From contig CM033391.1 in NCBI GenBank assembly GCA_019426215.1, positions 14,868,708 through 14,932,707 on the forward strand: DNA of 64,000 bases. The letters are read 5' to 3'. This DNA comes from Buddleja alternifolia (lineage: Eukaryota > Streptophyta > Magnoliopsida > Lamiales > Scrophulariaceae). This document shows positions 11,917 to 23,570 of this stretch, piece after piece (position 1 is the first letter of the stretch; the number at the start of each line of letters is the position of its first letter). The notes beneath the pieces were generated by a model. That model did no database searches and had not been told where the DNA came from. It saw nothing but the letters and a program-made list of their open reading frames with translations. The translations under genes and the position numbers were made by a program.

Positions 11917-12254
11917 TTAGGCATAATACCTTTTCAGGTTGGATATATTCCAAGTACGTGGAACTTCTTTACCATGTATTGTCTTCAGCTTGTATGCATT
12001 GGGGTTGACTATCTCAACTGCCTAGTAAGGGTCCTTCTAGTTGATGTCTAGCTTCCCAACTGGACCCGATGCTTCTCTCTTTCTGAGCACTAAGTCCCCC
12101 ACCAGGAAACCTCGGGGGTGCACTTGATGGTTGTAAGTTTATGCCATTTTTGCCTTATATTTTGCCATCCAAGTTGATGCATTTTCCCTTACCTCTGCGG
12201 TTAGGTCCAAGTTGTTTCTCATGCCTTGCTTGTTTTGGGCGAAATCGTATTGAC
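11917..12254 (-). pseudogene. C-terminal end of Tat pol (integrase tail)
   Basis: The minus strand reads MRNNLDLTAEVRENASTW, then QVHPRGFLVGDLVLRKREAS, GPVGKLDINW and VPRTWNISNLKRYYA before TAA at 11917-11919. These are the conserved C-terminal blocks of Tat integrases, including the GDLVLRK and WN-LK-YY motifs. In-frame stops (for example in the WKDPY block) mark it as dead. It is cut from the rest of the integrase by solo LTR S1 at 12255-12259. Confidence 0.8.
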
Positions 12255-12259
12255 TTACC

Positions 12260-14030
12260 TGATAGTGTTAGGTGCCCTACGAGCCAATGTTTGGCTTGTT
12301 TAAAAGAATGTAAATACTATGACAGTCTTATCTTATGAATATATAATCATTTGGTATTGTCTTTATCATAGTTGCTTAAATAGTCTAGATAAAGATCCCT
12401 TTGGATTACACAGAGCTAGGGGGTAGTATGTGACTATGGAACACTCTCGAGGGCTGTTATCTTTAAAGCCCGTTCTAAGTCAAAAAGACAATGAGATAAG
12501 GGATATCATAGTCTCGTAAAGACTTGTCTGTATATGTCATTCTCAAATGGGAAAATATCTTATTCCTTAGATAATGACCCGCTGGGTCAGTCTATATATG
12601 GAGATTCATACTTTGAAGAAGTGTGGAACTAAACGACCCCACAAGGACACCTTGTTGGTTCTATATCGAGCTTGGAGTCCTTCAGTTTCATAGTGTGAAG
12701 GTAATCCTTTGACCTGAGATATCATGTCTAGAAAGGATACTACCCACTATACTTTGATATATGGAGCACTCCAGGAGAGTCATACAGTGGTGTATGTTCT
12801 GTATAGTCTGGTAGTACTGCGGAACAAATGGCATTGGCAGGAATTCATCCAAGGAATTAAGCCCGTTGTTTCCTATGCTGTTGCGAGAATCTAAATGATC
12901 GATAAAAGCCTTTGATCAAAGCATATGTCTTAGAAGAGGGATTGGTGGTCCCTGCTTAGAAGACTGGATCATTAGATGTCACAACACAGTCATCTTCTTA
13001 GTTTATTAGGGTTTCGACCGTCGCCATACTCTAGACCATATACGAAAAAAAGATGAAGGGATTCGACTCACATGAAGATCGTAACTGGTATAGGTTTTGA
13101 TTTCTATCATTAACATCTAAAAAGTGGTGGTGACATTGCTTGACATCAATCCATGACCAATAGGTGCCTTGAATTAATATGGTGAAATTAGTTCAAGGTC
13201 TAAGTTAATTATTTGGATAATTAATTTAGCCTATGGGAAAGGACTTATTGCTAGCTTGTTAATGAGCCTAAGGGGTCACACACTTAACTTAGTGTAGTAC
13301 TTATTGGCTAATTAATTCTATCAGAGTTAATGGAGGAATTAATTAATTTAGAAAAAAGATTGAAATTAATTAAGTGGTCTTAATTAATTATAGTCTCTAA
13401 TTGAATGGGATATTAAATTAAGTGGGAGACAAATTAATTAGTGGGCTAATTAATTAAACGAGAAAAAATTAATTAAGTTGGGCTTAATTAATTAATTGGG
13501 TCATAGTCTATATAATAAAGTCAATGGACTTGTTATATATTAAATTGACTTAGGCCCAATTGTAATGAAGAGAGAAAAAAAGACAAGGCCCACTAGGTCA
13601 CTTGGAGACCTAGAAGGCGTCCACTACAAGAGGGGAAGAGATTCCAATCTCTTCCCCACTAAGTTATAATACACACCTACTTCACTTAGAGGACGAGTAG
13701 AATTTTTCTCTCTCACCTTTTTACAGTATAACGAAAACCAAAAATCCTTTTCTTTTCCACTCTAGTAGCCAAGAGTTCGTCATCTTCTTTGCTAGGACTA
13801 GTAGAAGAAGACGAGCATGCAAGCTAAGGTGTGGATACACTTGGAGGTGCCAATTCAAGCACTGAAAGCTAATCCATTGTACGTATTTTCTTCACGAGGT
13901 ATTCGTAAAGTTAATTTTATTATTTTTTATCGAATCCGAAGGTACCATATCAACCTATCCCTAATTTGGGGATGCATTTTTTATTGTTTTTCAATTCCGC
14001 TGGGTGCATCCCCGGGGATGATTCCTAACA
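12260..14030 (+). mobile_element. Solo LTR S1 with target duplication TTACC
   Basis: The sequence starts TGATAGTGTTAGGTGCCC and ends GATTCCTAACA, flanked on both sides by TTACC (12255-12259 and 14031-14035). It carries no coding sequence or primer site. It is homologous over its length to the solo LTR at 58512-60673, with a matching start (TGAAAGTGTTG...GCCC) and end, but in the opposite orientation. It interrupts the Tat integrase gene. The AATTAATT-rich middle (13320-13500) is shared by both copies. The ends resemble copia-type LTRs, but the superfamily is not proven. Confidence 0.85.
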
Positions 14031-15214
14031 TTACCCTCAAGCTTTTTTCTCCAATCTCTACCGGGGTAATGGCCTCAGCTCCATACACTAAGTTGAAGGG
14101 GGTCTCCCAGGTACTTGTCGTAGATGTAGTACGATAGGACCATAATACTGCTGGGATTTCATTAGCCCAATTTCCTTTAGATCACCTAACTTGGTTTTCA
14201 AATGTTGAAGTATAGTGCGGTTAGTGACCTCTGTTTGTCCATTAGCCCGAGGGTTGCTAATGGATGTAAGAGTTAATGGAGGAATTAATTAATTTAGAAA
14301 AAAATTGAAATTAATTAAGTGGTCTTAATTAATTATAGTCTCTAATTTAATGGGATATTAAATTAAGTGGGAGACAAATTAATTAGTGGGCTAATTAATT
14401 AAATGAGAAAACATTAATTAAGTTGGGCTTAATTAATTAATTGCGTCATAGTCTATATAATAAAGTCAATGGACTTGTTATATATTAAATTGACTTAGGC
14501 CCAATTGTAATGAGGAGAGAAGAAAAGACAAGGCCCACTAAGGTCACTTGGAGACCTAGAAGGCGTCCACTACAAGAGGGGAAGAGATTCCAATCTCTTC
14601 CCCACCAAGTCATAATACACGCCTACTTCACTTAGAGGAGGAGTAGGATTTCTCTCTCGCATCTTTTCACAGTAAAACGAAAACCAAAAATCATTTTCTT
14701 TTCCACTCTAGTAGCCAAGATTTCGTCATCTTCTTTGCTAGCACTGGTAGAAGAAGACGAGTGTGCAATCTAAAGTGTGGATACACTTGGAGGTTCCAAT
14801 TCAAGCACTGAAAGCTAATCCATCCTACGTATTTTCTTCATGACGTAATCGTAAAGTTAATTTTATTATTTTTTATCAAATCCGATGGTACCATACAACC
14901 TATCCCTAATTTTGGGGATGCATTTTTCATTGTTTTTCGTTTCTTTGTGTGCATCCCCGTGGACGATTCCTACCATTACCCTCAAGCTTCTTTCTCCAAT
15001 CTCCATCAGGGTAATGGCCTCAACTTCATACAATAAGTTGAAGGGGGTCTCCCAGGTACTTGTCCTAGATATAGTGCGATTGGACCATAATACTGCTGGG
15101 ATTTTGTCAACCCAATTTCCTTTAGATCACCTAACTTGGCTTTCAAATGTTGAAGTATAGTGTGGTTAGTGACCTCTGTTTGTCCATTAGCCTGAGGGTT
15201 GCTAATGGATGTGA
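13323..15214. repeat. 946-bp tandem duplication spanning the S1/Tat junction
   Basis: Positions 13323-14268 and 14269-15214 are near-identical direct copies. Each contains the right half of solo LTR S1 followed by about 240 bp of Tat integrase. Both copies carry the S1-TTACC-Tat junction, so the duplication happened after S1 inserted. The copies differ by scattered substitutions and small indels. Confidence 0.92.
14031..14268 (-). pseudogene. Duplicated fragment of Tat integrase (copy 1)
   Basis: On the minus strand this fragment reads pieces of the integrase core C-side, such as NPRANGQTEVTN and GDLKGNWANEI, with WETPFNLVYGAEA. It is the first copy of the segment in the 946-bp duplication; the second copy at 14977-15214 is joined to the rest of the integrase gene. 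Confidence 0.7.
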
Positions 15215-16196
15215 AGAACTATTTAATGCCCAACTCTTGACACCATGCTCTTAACTTTGCACCTTAAAATTGAGTGCCGTTATCTGAGACTAAGGCTCTG
15301 GATATCCCAAAACGTGTTATTATATTCTTCCACATGAATTTCATTACCTCTTTCTCCGAAATTTTAGCTAAGGGTTCCGCCTCCACCCACTTAGTGAAAT
15401 AGTCCACGGCGACTAGTAGGAATTTCCTTTGTCCTATGGCTATTGGGAATGATCCTACTATGTCCAGCCCCCATTGGTCGAAGGGATATGCATTTACCAG
15501 TGATTGCAAACCAGCGCCCGGGATGTGGCTGATGTTGGCATGTTCCTGGAAACTCCTGCATTTTTTGACTAAGTCACAAGCATCTTTCAACACGCTTAGC
15601 CAAAAATAACCCTGTCGTAGGGTCTTAGCTGCTAGGACTCGCCCCGAGGTGATTCCCGCAGCATCCCTCATGTATTTCACACAGAACATAATTCACCCTT
15701 TTTGGGGTTAAACATTTTAGATAGGGCTGCAAAAAGCCTCTCTTGTAGAGTTCTCCATCTATCATTACAAATCTTGCCGTTCTTATTCGAATACCCCTTG
15801 CTTTTTTAGGTCAGTAGGAAGGTTACTTGCGACCAAGTATTCAATTATCTCATCTTTCCAGCTGGGTACCTCAGGTTCTCCACATAGTACCTCCAAACCC
15901 TCGTTTTCTACTTTTGACTTGTCAGAAGCTAGAAAGGTTGTTTTTCTATTTTTGATGGATGCTATCGAACTTGATAGCTTAGCCAATTGGTCAGCAGCTA
16001 AATTCTCGGCTGTAGGGATCTGCCTGAGGTCGAATTCCTCAAAATTATCTTGCACCTTCTGGGCTAAGTCCAAATAACGAGCCATCTTCTCACCCTTAGC
16101 TTCGTAAGTACCCTTCATTTGGTTTACCACCAATTGCGAGTCGTTGTAAGCTATTAACTTCTTCGCTTCAGCTGCAAGGGCAAGTTTAGCTCCTGC
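14977..16196 (-). pseudogene. Tat pol middle: second half of RNase H and integrase
   Basis: From 16196 down, AGAKLALAAEAKKLIAYNDS continues the RNase H broken by A2. It is followed by QIPTAENLAADQLAKLSS and, after a degraded linker, the integrase zinc site and core: GYFWLSVLKDACDLVKKC, FDQWGLDIVGSFP and LVSDNGTQF (15264-15689). The core then runs into the duplicated segment (ANGQTEVTNRT). Stops between about 15690 and 15783 and near 15260 break the frame. It once encoded the enzyme that inserts the Tat cDNA into the genome. Confidence 0.82.
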
Positions 16197-17570
16197 TGAC
16201 ATGGTAGAACTCTACATTTTTTTACAGCAAGAGGACTGGTAGTGTGTAGTAATAAAGAGGACAATTAAGTCCGGGATGTCGAACCCACAGAAACTTGTAT
16301 TTTAGTTTTACGAGAAATTAAAGCAAGCAAGAACATAAACTAAAACTAAATATTTTAAAAGCAATAAAATAAACTAAAACAAGAATTAACTAAAATATTA
16401 TGGAAGCAAGATACAAGAAACAAGATGTCGAAATCAACATAGCTATGGAAAAGAGCAACTAAGACATGTGTTGGCATAAATTAATCAATTCTTGTTAAAA
16501 TCACGTTTTCATATTATTAGACAAATGTCGCTAAGGTGGAAAATTCCTTAAGATTATTATCACCGGATCCCTCGCTCATGATAACCTATACTAGATTTGG
16601 TGTAGCAATCTCTACTGCATGTATTAAATACTAGAATTTTCCCCTAATTAATTCATATTTATCCCTCCAAATAAACCCAGCTAACTTAATCCTTTTTGCA
16701 CCTTAAATCTCTTTCTCCCGAACAGATAATTTAAGCATAAAATCTTACATATGAAGCATTAAGAACAAGATTATAACACAAAGCAACAATGGAATTAATA
16801 TGAAAAACTCAATTTATAACTCAAATCTCATAAATTAGCCTAAACATGGCCTAAGTTCGAAGAATCTAATTCATCAACAAATATAAAAGATAGAAAAACA
16901 AAGAAAGATTCATATTCATAGACAAATATAAATCTAATCTAAGAAAACTCCCTATTAAATTTGATGGTTGAACTTCAATCTTCATCCCTTCCATGTTTCT
17001 TGATTTCTTCACCTTCAAGGGTTTGTGTAGATCTTCATGAATATGTAAAAACTAAATCTAAACCCTAAGAGGGCTCTATTCTATATGTATTTCGTGTTAT
17101 TTCGTGTATGTAACCCTAAAGAACTGATCTACTATATATAAGGGTGGAAAGGGAAGACTCCAACTTGAGTTAGAATAGGAAAACGCATAAAATCTACTAT
17201 TTTTCTCGTCGAACTCACGTTCGAACGCCAGACGCTAGCGTTCGAACGTTGGAAACAGTGACATTTTTTGTCTGCTCAGCAATCTTGTTTCATTGATAAC
17301 TTTCTCTAGAGATCTCCACTTTGGGTGATTCAAGTTGCCACATGAATCTAAGACAGAGATCTACAACTTTGTAGAAGGATACTTCTTCAAATTAGGAATT
17401 TAAATATTCTGAATTTCTGCATTTCCGTCCATTTTTTCTCAATTGCAATGATTTTCAGCCTTTACTCAATAAGCAGACAAATTATATGCATATGTGGTAT
17501 AAATCATGCATAAACCAATGTAAATAACATGAATATGAGGCTATAAAACACGTGAATTCATAACCTATCA
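16197..17570 (-). repeat. 3' LTR of element A2
   Basis: On the minus strand it begins TGATAGGTTATGAATTC at 17570 and ends near 16197 at TGTCA. It is 1374 bp, and this copy is uninterrupted. At 16736-16739 it holds the empty CACTA target site (GATAATTTAAGC), which proves the exact insertion point of the CACTA element in the other LTR. Confidence 0.95.
17214..17257. repeat. GTTCGAACG words in the U3 part of the A2 LTR
   Basis: Near-palindromic words CACGTTCGAACGCC and GCGTTCGAACGTTGG lie about 315-357 bp from the LTR start. In the other LTR (about 29408-29434) the same place reads GTCGAACGCTAACGTTCAAA, shorter and diverged. Confidence 0.8.
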
Positions 17571-17583
17571 ACACCCCCAAACT
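17571..17583 (-). other. Polypurine tract of A2
   Basis: On the minus strand AAGTTTGGGGGTGT directly precedes the 3' LTR start TGATAGG. This is the expected plus-strand priming site. Confidence 0.8.
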
Positions 17584-19220
17584 TACCCATTGATCGTCCT
17601 CGAGCAATGATAAAACATAAAATATGATCAACAACAACAACCAAAGAGAGATAAACACAAAAAAAAAGAAGGATAAACTCACTTTCGTGGAGTAAACAAT
17701 TACACTTAGTATGTGTAACAAGCCTTTAAACCTTTATGTTATCCAAAAAGGACGAGTATAGTCTCGTGAGGGTTTGCAGACGATATACCCACAAAATCCA
17801 ACAAATTTCAGACCCAACCCAAATAAATGCACATCAACATAATTAACAAGAACCAATGGCACAAAATCATCCTTTTAAGCTCAAAATTATATACATATCA
17901 AAAAAATTTGCTCATGTGACACCAATACTCGAAAAGACTCCATAGGGTGTAGTGAAAATAAATCTAAGGCATTATAGTCGAGAGGCATCCTTACAGATTT
18001 TTGGACATTAATCCCATATCTATGAACTTTTGATCCAACGCAAGGTCAAGAATCATAGAAAACCTCATAGCCATTTAAATTCCATTATCTCAAATATTCA
18101 AACTTAAATTCATATGAAACTTCCATTAAATTCATTAAGACTAGATCATGTGCAATGTTCTATTCCAGTAGGTTTTCTATGGCACCCATGTAACAAGCTT
18201 TAGATCAATGACTCCCAAACTGGATAGTTTTAGGGCAATAAGTGTAGAGACACTCCTAAGAATTTAATCACTCGAGTGTCAAAGGTCACGAAACAAAACT
18301 AGATCTTTCTTTCAATTAAACTTTCTTTTGGCTTGAGCTTAGCTCAAATTAGCATAATAGTACAGTATGTAGGTATGTGACTCTCATCTCCAATACATAT
18401 TAGTCTGACCACTTTTGGTCATACCCAATTTCAACCTTTTTTCTTCATTATTTAGCATAAAAAATTAACTACTCAACTTATAACCTTTATGAAAGAATCT
18501 AAGCCAATATTTCCGGGAAAAATTCCTTAAGTGTCTCAGAATGGTTATCCAACTCAATTCCTATACCTCGACTTATGTGCATTGTCAATTCTAGTCTAGG
18601 GTCTCCATGAGCAATTTGAAAGATATATATGTATTTTCCATTAGGTTCAAATAATTCATAGAAATCATGTCATTTTTCCAAGTTAATCAATCTCAATGCA
18701 TCAATTAGAAGGACTAAAACTTTTTTCATGATCGATTTTCTCAACATAAAGCATATAAACATGTAAGCATACAAACTCCCCCAAACTTGAGCTAAACTAG
18801 AAAACAAATGATATGAATAAGTTAGGCAATATAGCAAACACATGGTGATCAATCATTTGAATGTACTAAAATCATAAAGTACTACCCACATAGACCCACA
18901 AACTTCAATTCAACATTGTCTCTAATGTTGTCTCACATAAAAGCATGTAACAGCTATAAGAGTACTTACAACCACGGATGTTAAAAAATAATCCTTCATC
19001 ACGAATATGTTCCAAATCAAGCTCATCTCATCAAAATAGGCATCTCAAAACAACGGAAAATTGCTACTAACATGCTCAACACACTTATCAAACAAACCAT
19101 AACATCAAGCATATAGAAACACATGCAGAAAGGCATGCTCAGACAAAACAAAACGAAAACCTAAAACTAAGAAAAGCAAGAAACAAACAAAAAGAAAGCG
19201 AAAAATAAAAGAAAACTCAC
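17584..19220 (-). other. Non-coding internal region of A2
   Basis: About 1.6 kb of AT-rich DNA with no supported ORF. It corresponds to the region between pol and the 3' LTR in Athila elements. The block CTCGAGCAATG near 17600 lies next to the polypurine tract. Confidence 0.6.
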
Positions 19221-19249
19221 AAAGCTTGAGTTTCCTCCCAAGAAGCGCT
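19221..19249 (-). other. Conserved Athila post-pol block (copy in A2)
   Basis: AAGCTTGAGTTTCCTCCC followed by AAGAAGCGCT matches the block at 1622-1660 in A1. In A2 the pol gene that should precede it is absent, yet the block is kept. Confidence 0.55.
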
Positions 19250-19555
19250 CTTTTAAAGTCACTAGCTTGACTTTATGTAAGAGATTGACTCAAGGTGGTT
19301 TATGTATGAATGCCTTGTTCGTTCTCCAATTCACTTTCGGGTATCGCTTCAACCCTCCATTTGGAGTGAAGATTGGCCCATCATATGTGCTACATACCCT
19401 AGGTTTAGACTAAGCAATCATCCATTCACGAATTTTTGTATGGTCTTTCAACACTTCGATTACCCTTTCTTCCCCATGCTTCCGGTGATGGTGTGGACTT
19501 TCCTCCAAGCTAGAAACAATATCTCATTTTTCTCCACCCATTACTTTAATACACT

Positions 19556-20377
19556 TCAGGTCCACAATGTAGGGATGTAGAAGATTATTGGCTCATTTTT
19601 CCTGAAAGTGTTCAACACTAAAAGGATCAAAAGCATCAATGTGTAAAGACAAATCAAAATCAAGTGGATGATTAAAACCTCATAGCTATCACAAATAAGT
19701 ATATTATCTTCTACATTCAATAACAACTTACCCTTATCGGTATCGAGTACCGATTTACCTGGGATTGGGGAAAAAGGTGAGTGAATGTCAACATGCTCAG
19801 AAAAGATAGGAGTTGAATGCACAGTGGTCGTCAATTCTGTCATGGACGTTTGAATGTTGGAGGTCCCCACGTTCGGGCGTGGATTGGTCGACGTACGGAC
19901 GTTGTCTTCGTCACGTTCGGACGTGCTGTTCAGTAGCGTATCATCTTCCGAAAATTTTATGGACGTCTGAACGTTGGATGCCTCATGTTCGGAAGTGTTG
20001 TGCAGAAATTGTTTGTTCGGATTTTCCAACTTTCCTTGACTCACGGTAACCCCGTTGCATTGCTCCTTCAAATTCTCATCAATGTCACTCGGCAGTGTTT
20101 CGGATGCTCTCTGATAGATGATGCTCGATTGTTGCTCTATTTGACAAATCATCTCCTTTATTCCCAAACATACATCTTTCACCATAAAGTGAAGCTCTTC
20201 CAAGAGGTTATTAGATTCTTTCTTCACAACAGGAATTTTTGCTTGGCCTTGATTGTGATGGTAGGAGGCTACAGGTATGTCGATAAGATCAAAAGGAAAG
20301 ACCGACTGGCGAAAAGAAATCATAGCTTGAAACCTGAAAAGAAAAGTACAAAAAATGAAAACTTGCAATAAAATCAA
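19556..20377 (-). pseudogene. Gag-protease linker remnant of A2
   Basis: A 273-codon open frame contains the recognisable Athila linker ETLPSDIDENLKEQCNGVT, matching [19 protein letters not shown] of A1, and then a trace of the protease C-side (VLDTDKGKLLLNVEDN, compare [15 protein letters not shown] of A1). The protease active site and everything downstream are missing, so a large deletion joined the linker to the protease end. The N-terminal residues look like non-gag sequence. No function is expected. Confidence 0.7.
19838..19995. repeat. ACGTTCGGACGT words in the A2 gag-protease linker
   Basis: About seven word variants (TGGACGTTTGAATGTTGG, CACGTTCGGGCGTGG, CGTACGGACGTTG, CACGTTCGGACGTG, TGGACGTCTGAACGTTGG) sit inside the coding remnant. 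They are in the same place as the CGGCGCC words of A1 and are of the same word type as the A2 LTR. Confidence 0.8.
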
Positions 20378-20394
20378 AAATTAAAATTAAACAA

Positions 20395-20413
20395 GTCCCC
20401 GACAACGGCGCCA
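20395..20413 (-). other. Primer binding site of A2 (tRNA-Asp type)
   Basis: On the minus strand TGGCGCCGTTGTCGGGGAC, one base different from the A1 site, lies 6 bp inside the 5' LTR. Confidence 0.88.
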
Positions 20414-20419
20414 AAAACT

Positions 20420-20994
20420 TGACACGGTAGAACTCTACGTGTTTTTATAGCAAGAGGACTGGTCGTGTGTAGTAATGAAGTGGACAATTAAGTCCGGGAT
20501 GTTGAACCCACAAAGACTTGTATTTTAGTTTTAGGAGAAATTAAAGCAAGCCAGAACGAAAACTAAAACTAAAGATTTTAAAAACAATAAAATAAACTAA
20601 AACAAGAATTAACTAAAATATTATGAAAGCAAGATATAAGAAACAAGATGTCGGAATCAAGATAGCTATGGAAAAGAGCAAATAAGACACATGTGTTGGC
20701 ATAAATTAATCAATTCTTATTAAAATCACGTTTTCATATTATTAGACTAATATTGCTAAGGTGAAAAATTCCTTAAGATTATTATCACGTGGATCGCTCG
20801 CTCATGATAACCTATACTAGATTGGGTGTAGCAATCTCCACTGTTTGCATTAAACACTAGAATTTTCCCCGAATTTATTCAGATTTATCCCTCCAAATAA
20901 ACCCGGCTAACAACATCCGGCGTCGTACAATGAACTTAGAAGATGTTACTAATTCTTTTTGCACCTTAAATCACTTTCTCCCGAACAGATAATT
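20420..20994 (-). repeat. 5' LTR of A2, inner part (left of the CACTA insertion)
   Basis: Homologous to 16197-16739 of the other LTR. It is longer by a roughly 35-bp block near 20915-20950 (CCGGCGTCGTACAATG) absent from the 3' LTR. It ends at the CACTA terminus. Confidence 0.93.
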
Positions 20995-21019
20995 CACTAC
21001 AAGAAAATAAGGCATCAGA

Positions 21020-21860
21020 GACGGAATTTTAGAGACCGACTGAATTCGGTCTCTAAACAGAGACCGAATTAGAGACCGATATGGGTTTCGTCTCTAAATC
21101 GGTCTCTAATTCAGTCGCTAATTTGAAAATTAGAGACCGATTGATTTCCGTCTCTAAATCGGTAGCTAATTGGTTGATTTACTCCCCTAAGTTAGAGACC
21201 GAATAATTCGGTCTCTAATTTTCAAATTAGCTACTGATTTAGAGACGGAAATCAATCGGTCTCTAAATCGGTCTCTAATTCAGTCGCTAATTTGAAAATT
21301 AGAGACCGATTGATTTCCGTCTCTAAATCGGTAGCTAATTGGTTGATTTACTCCCCTAAGTTAGAGACCGAATAATTCGGTCTCTAATTTTCAAATTAGC
21401 TACTGAATTAGAGACCGATTTAGAGACCGATTGATTTCCGTCTCTAAATCGGTAGCTAATTGGTTGATTTACTCCCCTAAGTTAGAGACCGAATAATTCG
21501 GTCTCTAATTTTCAAATTAGCGACCGGATTTAGCGACCGAGATGAGCATCAATTTTTCATTATTATTTGGCGACCGATTCCGCGACGAAATATAAAATTA
21601 TATTTTAGAGACCGATTCCGCGACCGAATTATTCGGTCGCTAATTAGAGACCGAATAATTCGGTCTCTATTTTGTAAATTAGAATAAAAAAGAGAATATG
21701 AAATTATATTTTAGAGACCGATTCCGTGACCGAATTAGTCGGTCGCTAATTAGAGACCGAATAATTCGGTCTCTATTCTGTAAATTAGAATAAAAAAATG
21801 GAAAGTGGTCATTTGCGAATTATATTATAAAATAAAATAATTCGGTCTCTATTTTGTATT
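21020..21860. repeat. Left subterminal repeats of the CACTA element
   Basis: Dozens of TTAGAGACCGA words in both orientations form overlapping hairpins. A unit of about 170 bp (from AATTTGAAAATTAGAGACCG to the next) is repeated about three times between 21115 and 21530. Such arrays are where TnpA binds in En/Spm elements; here the motif is inferred from repetition. Confidence 0.9.
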
Positions 21861-21869
21861 TAGCGACTG

Positions 21870-22615
21870 TTTATCGACCGAAGGTGGTCTCTCTTGATCA
21901 TTAAACTTAGCAAGAAAACTAGTAGAAGTAAACCTCTGATTTTTTGATTGAAAATGAACATTTTTAGAGTTTATAAAAATTCACTCTTTCTGTGCGAATT
22001 TGCTAAAGAAGAAATAAGCTTAAAAAGTGCATTGATGTGGAAGAGAATTTATGGGGGTGGACTTTGATGATTTTCTTTTTGTGTGTGAATGGGGTTATAA
22101 ATATATATTTGTATATGTGTATATGTGTATGTGTATGTGTATGTATATGTTTATATATTAGGAAAAGAAGATTTACTCATATCTTTACCTTCCACAACAA
22201 ACTTTTCAATTTTTGGTCGCTTTTCTTGTTGATGATATTACTTTTGGGGCTATTTGAGAAAGTATATTTAGCGACCGAAGTGGTCTCTCTTGATCATTAA
22301 ACTTAGCAAGAAAACTAGTGAAGTAAACCTCTGGTTTTTTGATTGAAAATGAACATTTTTAGAATTTATAAGAATTCACTCTTTCTGTGCGAATTTGTTC
22401 AAGAAGAAATAAGCTTAAAAAGTGCTTTGATGTGGAAGAGAATTTATGGGGGTGGAGTTTGAGGATTTTCTTTTTGTGTGTGAATGGGGTTATACATATA
22501 TATTTGTATATGTATATGTGTATGTATATGTTTATATATTAGGAAAAGAAGATTTACTCATATCTTTACCTTTCTACTGCCACAACAAACTTTTCATTTT
22601 TTGGTCGTTTTTTTG
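21870..22615. repeat. Tandem duplication with period 396 bp inside CACTA
   Basis: Two direct copies starting near CTCTCTTGATCATT (21889 and 22285) are similar over about 330 bp. Both include a GTATATGTGTATATG microsatellite of different length. No coding sequence is supported. Confidence 0.85.
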
Positions 22616-22767
22616 TGTGTGAGTGGGGTTGATGATATTGCTTTTCACATCTAATGATCAATGTCAACATGACTGATATAGATAACAAATTCATAATTTT
22701 CATGTAAGTGTAATTAATACTAACTAGAAATAAATATATATTATTTAGTACTATTAATATAAATATA

Positions 22768-22930
22768 TAAGGCTGAAATACAAATCAAGCTATTCGATAA
22801 TTGAGATCGACTCGATTAACAATCAAATCAAAATCAAAATCAAACACAAATTTTATAATTTGATAATGTTTCACATAAATAAGCTTGGACAACAACTTGT
22901 TCGGCTCCACTCGACTCATTTACATCCCTA
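22768..22930. mobile_element. hAT-like MITE inside CACTA
   Basis: The right end ACATCCCTA and left end TAAGGCTG resemble the TAGGG-type ends of small plant hAT derivatives. Flanks TAAATATA and TAAATACC match at six of eight positions. The right interior GAGTCGAGTGGAGCCGAAC is typical of this family. Confidence 0.45.
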
Positions 22931-23022
22931 TAAATACCGTATCAACATTGATTGGTGGGTTTTAAAGTTAATCATCGCAATGACCAATGGTGGGTACGTA
23001 ATCATTATTGATTTTACTCAGC

Positions 23023-23121
23023 AGACATTTTTTACTCAGCCGCCGTGTCCTTTAATTTCAAAAGTCATGTGATTGTGCTCGCTTTAATGTCACGAGACAT
23101 TTTTTACTCAGCCGCCGTGTC
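23023..23121. repeat. 27-bp direct repeat, 72 bp apart, upstream of the F-box gene
   Basis: The word AGACATTTTTTACTCAGCCG plus seven more bases occurs at 23023-23049 and again at 23095-23121. It lies about 450-550 bp upstream of the F-box start and could be a duplicated regulatory block; function unknown. Confidence 0.85.
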
Positions 23122-23300
23122 ATTTAAAGTTGTTTCCTTATCTCGATGAAAGATCTTGAGCAGATCTTGAAATTTTATATCCACGATAAAGGTTAATTAA
23201 AGTTGTCAATTGGGTCCATCGTTTCATTGCATTATTTTTCTCTTTTATCACTATTTTTTTACCTAATAAACTAAATATGCCCTTACAAAGAATTAATTAA

Positions 23301-23344
23301 AGTTAAAGGTAAAGGTTAATTAAAGTTAACCTTTACCTTTAACT
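23301..23344. repeat. Perfect 19-bp-arm hairpin
   Basis: Arms AGTTAAAGGTAAAGGTTAA and its exact complement are separated by six bases (TTAAAG). The arm word AAGGTTAATTAAAGTT is repeated nearby at about 23188 and 23365. Confidence 0.85.
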
Positions 23345-23570
23345 ATATAATCACTATTTTTAAGATAAAGGTTAATTAAATTTAGTGAGGATCAAAATCA
23401 AACAATCTCTTCCTCCACCAAACCCTACAAAGAATTTTCAGAGTATAAACAGGGGATAATTGTGAGGATCATCTTCCACGAAAAAGGGGAGATATAAAGA
23501 GGGGAGACAGGGGATCATCTTGCACGAGTAGCAACCGAGTATAAACAGGGGATAGTTCATATAAACAACC

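Noticed and set aside
17482..18852. Minus-strand open frames rich in Leu and Phe that look like membrane proteins
   Set aside because: They are AT-rich, short, and overlap the LTR end and non-coding internal region of A2; hydrophobicity follows from base composition.
19813..20371. Two plus-strand open frames of 78 and 128 codons in element A2
   Set aside because: They are antisense to the gag-protease linker remnant and made mostly of word-repeat sequence; no family resemblance.
21020..21860. CRISPR-like array of repeated units
   Set aside because: Units are in both orientations, without unique spacers, and lie at the end of a defined CACTA element in a plant genome.
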